DNA of 9,575 bases, from contig JANYFF010000255.1 of assembly GCA_025362825.1 (NCBI GenBank), positions 1-9,575 of the forward strand. Reading direction: 5' to 3'. Source of the stretch: Polaromonas sp. (GTDB lineage: Bacteria; Pseudomonadota; Gammaproteobacteria; Burkholderiales; Burkholderiaceae_C). Numbering within the stretch: position 1 is the stretch's first letter; each line of letters begins with the position of its first letter. A model generated the notes under the pieces. It was not told where the DNA came from, searched no databases, and saw only the letters and a program-made list of their open reading frames with translations. A program made the position numbers and the translations under genes. Shown here in pieces: positions 5,962 to 9,575 of this stretch.

Positions 5962-7080
5962 ATGAACCCTGGCAACATCAATCGTCGCGAGTCCCTCAAA
6001 TCTCTGGCTGCCCTCAGCGCGGCGGGCACGCTGGGTGCCTGGGGCGAGCTGGCGCATGCGCAGAAACCCCTGACTGTTGGCGTGATCTACGTCGGCCCGC
6101 GCGACGACTACGGCTACAACCAGGCGCAGGCGCAGGCCGCAGCTGAAATCAAAAAGCTGCCCGGCATCAAGGTGGTCGAAGAAGAGAACGTGCCTGAAAC
6201 CGCCGCGGTGCAAAAAACCATGACCGGCATGATCGCGCAGGACGGTGCGTCACTTGTTTTTCCGACGTCTTTCGGTTATTTCGACCCGCACATGCTGGCC
6301 GTGGCCGCTAAATATCCCGATGTCCGCTTTGCCCATTGCGGCGGCATGTGGACCGAAGGCAAGCACCCGAAAAACACCGCAAGCTACTTTGGCTACATCG
6401 ATGAATGCCAGTATCTCAACGGTGTCATCGCCGGCCATATGACCAAGAGCAACAAAATCGGCTTTGTGGCGGCCAAGCCGATTCCGCAGGTGCTGCGCAA
6501 CATCAACGCCTACCTGATGGGCGCACGTTCCGTCACACCGGGCATCACCTGCAATGTGATCTTTACCGGCGACTGGTCCATGGCTGTCAAGGAAGCCGAG
6601 GCCACCAACAGCTTGGCCGACCAGGGTTGTGACGTGTTCACCATGCACGTCGACGGCCCCAAGGTGATTGTTGAAACCGCAGCCAAGCGCGGCAAGATGG
6701 TGTGCGGCTATCACGCCAGCCAGGCCAAGCTCGCCCCCAACGCCTATCTGACAGGCGCCGAGTGGAACTGGCTCACCGCTTACACCACCTTCATCGACGC
6801 CGCGCGCACTGGCAAGCCGCACCCCAACTTCATACGCGGCGGCCTGAAAGAGGGCTATGTGAAGATGTCCGCCTACGGTCCCATGGTGCCGGACGCTGCA
6901 AAGAAGAGCGCCGATGCCGTCAAGGCCAAAATGATCGCGGGCAGCTTTGACATCTTCAAGGGACCGCTTAAGGACAACAAAGGCAAGGAAGTGATTCCGG
7001 CCGGCAAGGCTTTCAAGCAAACGGATATTGCGCTGGAAGGCATGAACTATCTGGTTGAAGGCGTTGTAGGTTCGATCTAG
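5962..7080 (+). CDS. BMP-family ABC transporter substrate-binding protein (PnrA-like)
   Basis: Periplasmic binding protein of the basic membrane protein/PnrA family, 372 residues, expected to bind a purine, nucleoside or related heterocycle. The leader has a twin-arginine motif (NRRESLKSL, Arg8-Arg9), a hydrophobic core and a cleavage site AHA|QK (33/34), with no lipobox Cys, so it is probably a soluble Tat substrate rather than a lipoprotein. The mature part starts LTVGVIYVGPRDDYGYNQ, followed by LVFPTSFGYFDP, AAKYPDVRFAHCGG, GVIAGHMTKSNKIGFVAAKPIPQV, NAYLMGARSV and the Trp of TGDWSM. Together these mark the subtype that includes an adenine-bound Brucella structure (recalled, not checked). 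GGAG at 5951-5954, 7 bases before the ATG, sets the start. It is the first gene after the sigma-54-like promoter, and its permeases follow within 12 bases. The mature region has five Cys, which is unusual for a periplasmic binding protein. Confidence 0.95.
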   Translation: MNPGNINRRESLKSLAALSAAGTLGAWGELAHAQKPLTVGVIYVGPRDDYGYNQAQAQAAAEIKKLPGIKVVEEENVPETAAVQKTMTGMIAQDGASLVFPTSFGYFDPHMLAVAAKYPDVRFAHCGGMWTEGKHPKNTASYFGYIDECQYLNGVIAGHMTKSNKIGFVAAKPIPQVLRNINAYLMGARSVTPGITCNVIFTGDWSMAVKEAEATNSLADQGCDVFTMHVDGPKVIVETAAKRGKMVCGYHASQAKLAPNAYLTGAEWNWLTAYTTFIDAARTGKPHPNFIRGGLKEGYVKMSAYGPMVPDAAKKSADAVKAKMIAGSFDIFKGPLKDNKGKEVIPAGKAFKQTDIALEGMNYLVEGVVGSI

Positions 7081-7092
7081 GACCACGCTCCC

Positions 7093-8187
7093 ATGCGCGA
7101 TACCCTCAAAGACATCGCACTACCGGTCTTCGCGATTGGCGCTGCATTGCTGGTTTTTGGCCTGCTGGTGGCTTTTGCCGGCGTCAATCCACTGGATGTC
7201 TGGGTGCTGCTTTTCAAGGGCGCGTTCGGCGACTGGTTTTCCTGGCAGAACACCCTGCAGCGTGCGGCACCGCTGATGCTGACGGCGCTGTGTGTGGCGA
7301 TTCCGGCGCGCGCCGGGCTGGTCATTATTGGCGGCGAAGGTGCGCTGGTGCTGGGAGGGCTGGCCTGTGCGGTGCTGCCTCAGGCCATTGCCCTACCGGA
7401 CAACGTTGGGGGTACCGTGCTGGCCTGCATCGCGGGCGCGGCGGCTGGCGCGCTGTGGGTGGCGCTTGCCGGCTGGCTGCGGCAATACCGCGGCATCAAC
7501 GAAACCATCAGCAGCCTGCTGCTGGCCTACATTGCTATCGGCATCTTCAAGCATCTGGTTGAAGGCCCACTGCGCGATCCGTCCAGCCTGAACAAGCCCT
7601 CTACCTTTGCCTTGCCCGAAGGCATGCGCATAGGTGGCATTCTGGGCTCCGATGTGCACTGGGGTTTCGTGCTGGGCCTGCTGGCATGTATTGCGCTGGG
7701 TGTGTGGATGCGCTGGACGGTTTCGGGTTTTTCAGTGCGTGTGGTGGGGGGTAACCCGCGTACGGCGCAACTGGTGGGCCTGCCGGCTTCGCGCCTCATC
7801 CTGCTGGCCTGTGCGCTCGGCGGTGCATGCGCCGGTCTGGCGGGTGCTGTTGAAGTTGCGGCAGTCCATACCAACGCCAACGCCTCGCTGATCGCGGCCT
7901 ATGGCTATGCCGGCATCCTGGTGTCCTTTATTGCCCGCCATCATCCCATCGCCATCATTCCGGTGGCCATCCTGTTTGGCGGTTTCGGTGCGGCCGGCAG
8001 CCTGCTGCAACGTCGCCTGGGCCTGCCCGATGCGTCGGTGCTGGTGCTTCAGGGCATCGCTTTTGTGCTGATACTGGCCAGTGAAGCCCTGCGCGAGCTG
8101 GACTGGAAAGTGTTGCAGGCAAGGCTTGCGCGCTCGTCCGGGCCAGAGCCGGCAGCCGCTACAGCCCTGGAGGAAACATCGGCATGA
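7093..8187 (+). CDS. BMP-type ABC transporter permease, first subunit (NupP/YufP-like)
   Basis: Inner-membrane permease of the branched-chain/nucleoside type (BPD_transp_2 family), 364 residues. About nine hydrophobic segments are visible: near 8-29, 55-75, 80-97, 104-127, 138-152, 187-206, 233-255, 262-302 (probably two) and 312-333. A polar C-terminal tail follows. Family motifs are PARAGLVIIGGEGALVLGG, GINETISSLLLAYIAI and GFSVRVVGGNPRTAQLVGL, the last corresponding to the cytoplasmic coupling loop. The start at 7093 has only a weak AGGA (7079-7082) over the upstream stop. Its 3' end overlaps the second permease as ATGA (8184-8187), so the heterodimer partners are made together. An ATPase gene, which normally sits near the permeases in such operons, is missing on both sides in view. 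Confidence 0.95.
   Translation: MRDTLKDIALPVFAIGAALLVFGLLVAFAGVNPLDVWVLLFKGAFGDWFSWQNTLQRAAPLMLTALCVAIPARAGLVIIGGEGALVLGGLACAVLPQAIALPDNVGGTVLACIAGAAAGALWVALAGWLRQYRGINETISSLLLAYIAIGIFKHLVEGPLRDPSSLNKPSTFALPEGMRIGGILGSDVHWGFVLGLLACIALGVWMRWTVSGFSVRVVGGNPRTAQLVGLPASRLILLACALGGACAGLAGAVEVAAVHTNANASLIAAYGYAGILVSFIARHHPIAIIPVAILFGGFGAAGSLLQRRLGLPDASVLVLQGIAFVLILASEALRELDWKVLQARLARSSGPEPAAATALEETSA
8169..8173 (+). promoter_or_regulatory. Ribosome binding site of the second BMP permease
   Basis: GGAGG within the last codons of the first permease lies 10 bases before ATG 8184. It confirms the overlapping ATGA start and gives the second subunit its own initiation signal in addition to coupling. Confidence 0.55.
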
Positions 8188-9104
8188 CGCCCGACCAGTG
8201 GATCGCCCTGGTTGCAGGCGTCGTCGGCGGTGCCTTGCGCGTTGGCGTGCCCTTTCTGTTTGTCAGCCTGGGTGAGTGCCTGACCGAAAAATCAGGCCGC
8301 ATCAACCTCGGGCTCGAAGGTGTGCTGGTGCTGTCGGCGATGTCGGCTTTTGGCGGTGCCTACCTCAGCGGCTCGCCGTGGGTCGGTGTGCTGGCCGGAG
8401 CTGTGGCGGGGGGCTTGCTGGCGTCATTGCACGGCATGCTCTGCTCGCTGCCACGCGTCAACGATGTGGCTACCGGCATTGCCCTGATGCTGCTGGGCAC
8501 TGGCCTGGCGTTTTACTTTGGCAAGCCCCTGATCCAGCCACAGGCGCCGCAAATCCCGGCGATAGAGCTGGGTAAGTGGAGCGGCTCGTCCGCGGTGCGC
8601 GCCGCATTGCAGGTCAACATGTTGCTGCCAGTCGGGCTCGTGCTTGCCGTGCTGCTGTGGTGGGGCTTCAAGCGCACGCGTTATGGCCTGCTGGTGCGCA
8701 TGGCGGGTGATTCTGCCAACGCCGCCCGGGCGCTCGGCTATTCGGTGGGTGGCATCCGGCTGGCAGCCACCACCCTGGGCGGCATGATCGCCGGTCTGGG
8801 TGGCGCCTCACTCACACTGTTCTATCCGGGCAGCTGGAATGAAGGCATCTCCAGCGGCCAGGGCCTGATTGCCGTGGCGCTGGTGATTTTTGCCCGCTGG
8901 AGCCCGCTGCGCTGCATCGGTGCGGCGGCGCTGTTTGGCGGCGCAGGTGCGATCGGCCCGGCGCTGCAGTCGGTGGGCATCAGCTGGGGCTACCACCTAT
9001 TCAACACCGTGCCCTATGTGCTCACCCTGTTGATTCTGGTGCTGACCTGCAGACCCGGCAGCGTGGCCCAGGGCAGCCCGGGCGAGCTGTCATCCAACCG
9101 CTAA
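8184..9104 (+). CDS. BMP-type ABC transporter permease, second subunit (NupQ/YufQ-like)
   Basis: Second inner-membrane permease of the same importer, 306 residues and shorter than the first as is usual. Hydrophobic segments lie near 5-30, 45-62, 65-90, 97-112, 145-160, 190-214, 222-237, 240-265 and 270-288. Diagnostic stretches are LGECLTEKSGRINLGLEGVL (about 29-48), NDVATGIALMLLGTGLAFYF, RYGLLVRMAGDSANAARALG (coupling-loop region) and SSGQGLIAVALVIFARWSP. These match the NupC/YufQ subtype of BPD_transp_2 permeases. The gene overlaps the first permease by 4 bases and is followed after 21 bases by the formamidase gene, which has a strong ribosome binding site, so the enzyme is probably in the same operon. 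Substrate specificity is set by the BMP-type binding protein rather than by this subunit. Confidence 0.95.
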   Translation: MTPDQWIALVAGVVGGALRVGVPFLFVSLGECLTEKSGRINLGLEGVLVLSAMSAFGGAYLSGSPWVGVLAGAVAGGLLASLHGMLCSLPRVNDVATGIALMLLGTGLAFYFGKPLIQPQAPQIPAIELGKWSGSSAVRAALQVNMLLPVGLVLAVLLWWGFKRTRYGLLVRMAGDSANAARALGYSVGGIRLAATTLGGMIAGLGGASLTLFYPGSWNEGISSGQGLIAVALVIFARWSPLRCIGAAALFGGAGAIGPALQSVGISWGYHLFNTVPYVLTLLILVLTCRPGSVAQGSPGELSSNR

Positions 9105-9114
9105 ACAAGAAAAC

Positions 9115-9120
9115 AAGGAG
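9115..9120 (+). promoter_or_regulatory. Strong ribosome binding site of the formamidase gene
   Basis: AAGGAG ends 5 bases before ATG 9126. An in-frame GTG at 9123 is too close to be the start, and the ATG gives the family's usual N-terminus. Confidence 0.6.
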
Positions 9121-9125
9121 TCGTG

Positions 9126-9575
9126 ATGAGTGGACTTGGCGGACTCAACAAATCAGCGAATGGCGTGGTGCTGGGGCTGGTTCAGCTGCAGTTACCCGTT
9201 GTAAAAACACCGGCAGATCTGGCGCTGCAGACGCAGCGTATTTGCGAGCTGGTGGCCAAAGCCCGGCGCAACCAGAGCACGATGGACCTGGTGGTGTTTC
9301 CCGAGTACTCGATGCATGGCCTGAGCATGGACACCAACCCGGCCATCATGTGCTCACTTGACGGCCCCGAGGTTGCAGCCTTTTCGCAAGCCTGCCGCGA
9401 CAACAAAATCTGGGGTTGCTTCTCGATCATGGAGCTCAACCCGGGCGGCAACCCCTACAACAGCGGCCTGATCATTGATGACAAGGGCGGCATCCAGCTC
9501 TACTACCGCAAGCTGCACCCCTGGGTGCCGGTGGAGCCCTGGGAGCCGGGCAACCTGGGCGTGCCGGTGTGCGTC
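9126..9575 (+). CDS. amiF: Formamidase, AmiF type (3' end cut by the window)
   Basis: N-terminal 150 residues of a nitrilase-superfamily amidase that hydrolyses formamide to formate and ammonia in the cytoplasm. The frame is open to the window end. The start MSGLGGLNKSANGVVLGLVQ and the later PYNSGLIIDD, YYRKLHPWVPVEPWEPGNLG and GVPVCV correspond closely to formamidases, and less well to the longer aliphatic amidase AmiE. Two members of the Glu-Lys-Cys triad are visible: Glu60 in VVFPEYS, the same number as in Helicobacter AmiF, and Lys129 in YRKLHPW. The nucleophilic Cys, expected in a CHDG-like motif some 30-35 residues later, lies beyond the window. The gene starts 21 bases after the second permease with its own strong ribosome binding site, so it is likely the enzyme part of the BMP-transporter operon under the sigma-54-like promoter. 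Confidence 0.92.
   Translation, partial: MSGLGGLNKSANGVVLGLVQLQLPVVKTPADLALQTQRICELVAKARRNQSTMDLVVFPEYSMHGLSMDTNPAIMCSLDGPEVAAFSQACRDNKIWGCFSIMELNPGGNPYNSGLIIDDKGGIQLYYRKLHPWVPVEPWEPGNLGVPVCV

Overview
The window looks like a piece of a betaproteobacterial chromosome, probably Burkholderiales and Comamonadaceae-like. This rests on high-GC coding sequence, a Bug-family (TctC-like) binding protein, a formamidase of the type common in that order, and Tat-type leaders on two binding proteins. No database search was run, so the taxon is an inference. Every gene is on the + strand, coding density is very high, and both edges cut a gene. There are no RNA genes, mobile elements or CRISPR arrays, and no gene-free stretch longer than 183 bases.

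Left block (2-4681): a NitT/TauT (SsuABC)-type ABC importer, made of a binding protein cut at its 5' end, a permease and an ATPase. It runs directly into three small-molecule amide-hydrolysis genes: an AtzG/HpxX-like small subunit, an AtzE/HpxY-family amidase and an AtzH/HpxZ-like NTF2-fold protein. Junctions are overlaps or gaps of 9 bases or less, apart from 93 bases before the ATPase, so this reads as one transcription unit. In characterised relatives these three proteins act on carboxylated ureas and related acids (1-carboxybiuret and 1,3-dicarboxyurea in s-triazine breakdown; oxalurate in the Klebsiella hpx purine pathway). The attached importer may bring in such a compound.

Middle (4744-5778): a solitary Bug-family periplasmic binding protein with its own ribosome binding site. 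No TctA/TctB membrane partner lies in the window.

Right block (5962-9575): a 183-base intergenic region carries a weak hairpin-plus-T-run terminator candidate and a good match to a sigma-54 (-24/-12) promoter. It precedes a BMP-family (PnrA/NupN-like) ABC importer of purine/nucleoside type: binding protein and two overlapping permeases, with no ATPase in the window. The start of an AmiF-type formamidase follows, cut by the window end.

Taken together, the locus reads as a nitrogen-scavenging region: importers from three families, amide hydrolases that release ammonia, and a probable sigma-54 promoter of the kind often used under nitrogen limitation. The individual families are recognised. Their combination and their real substrates are the open questions.
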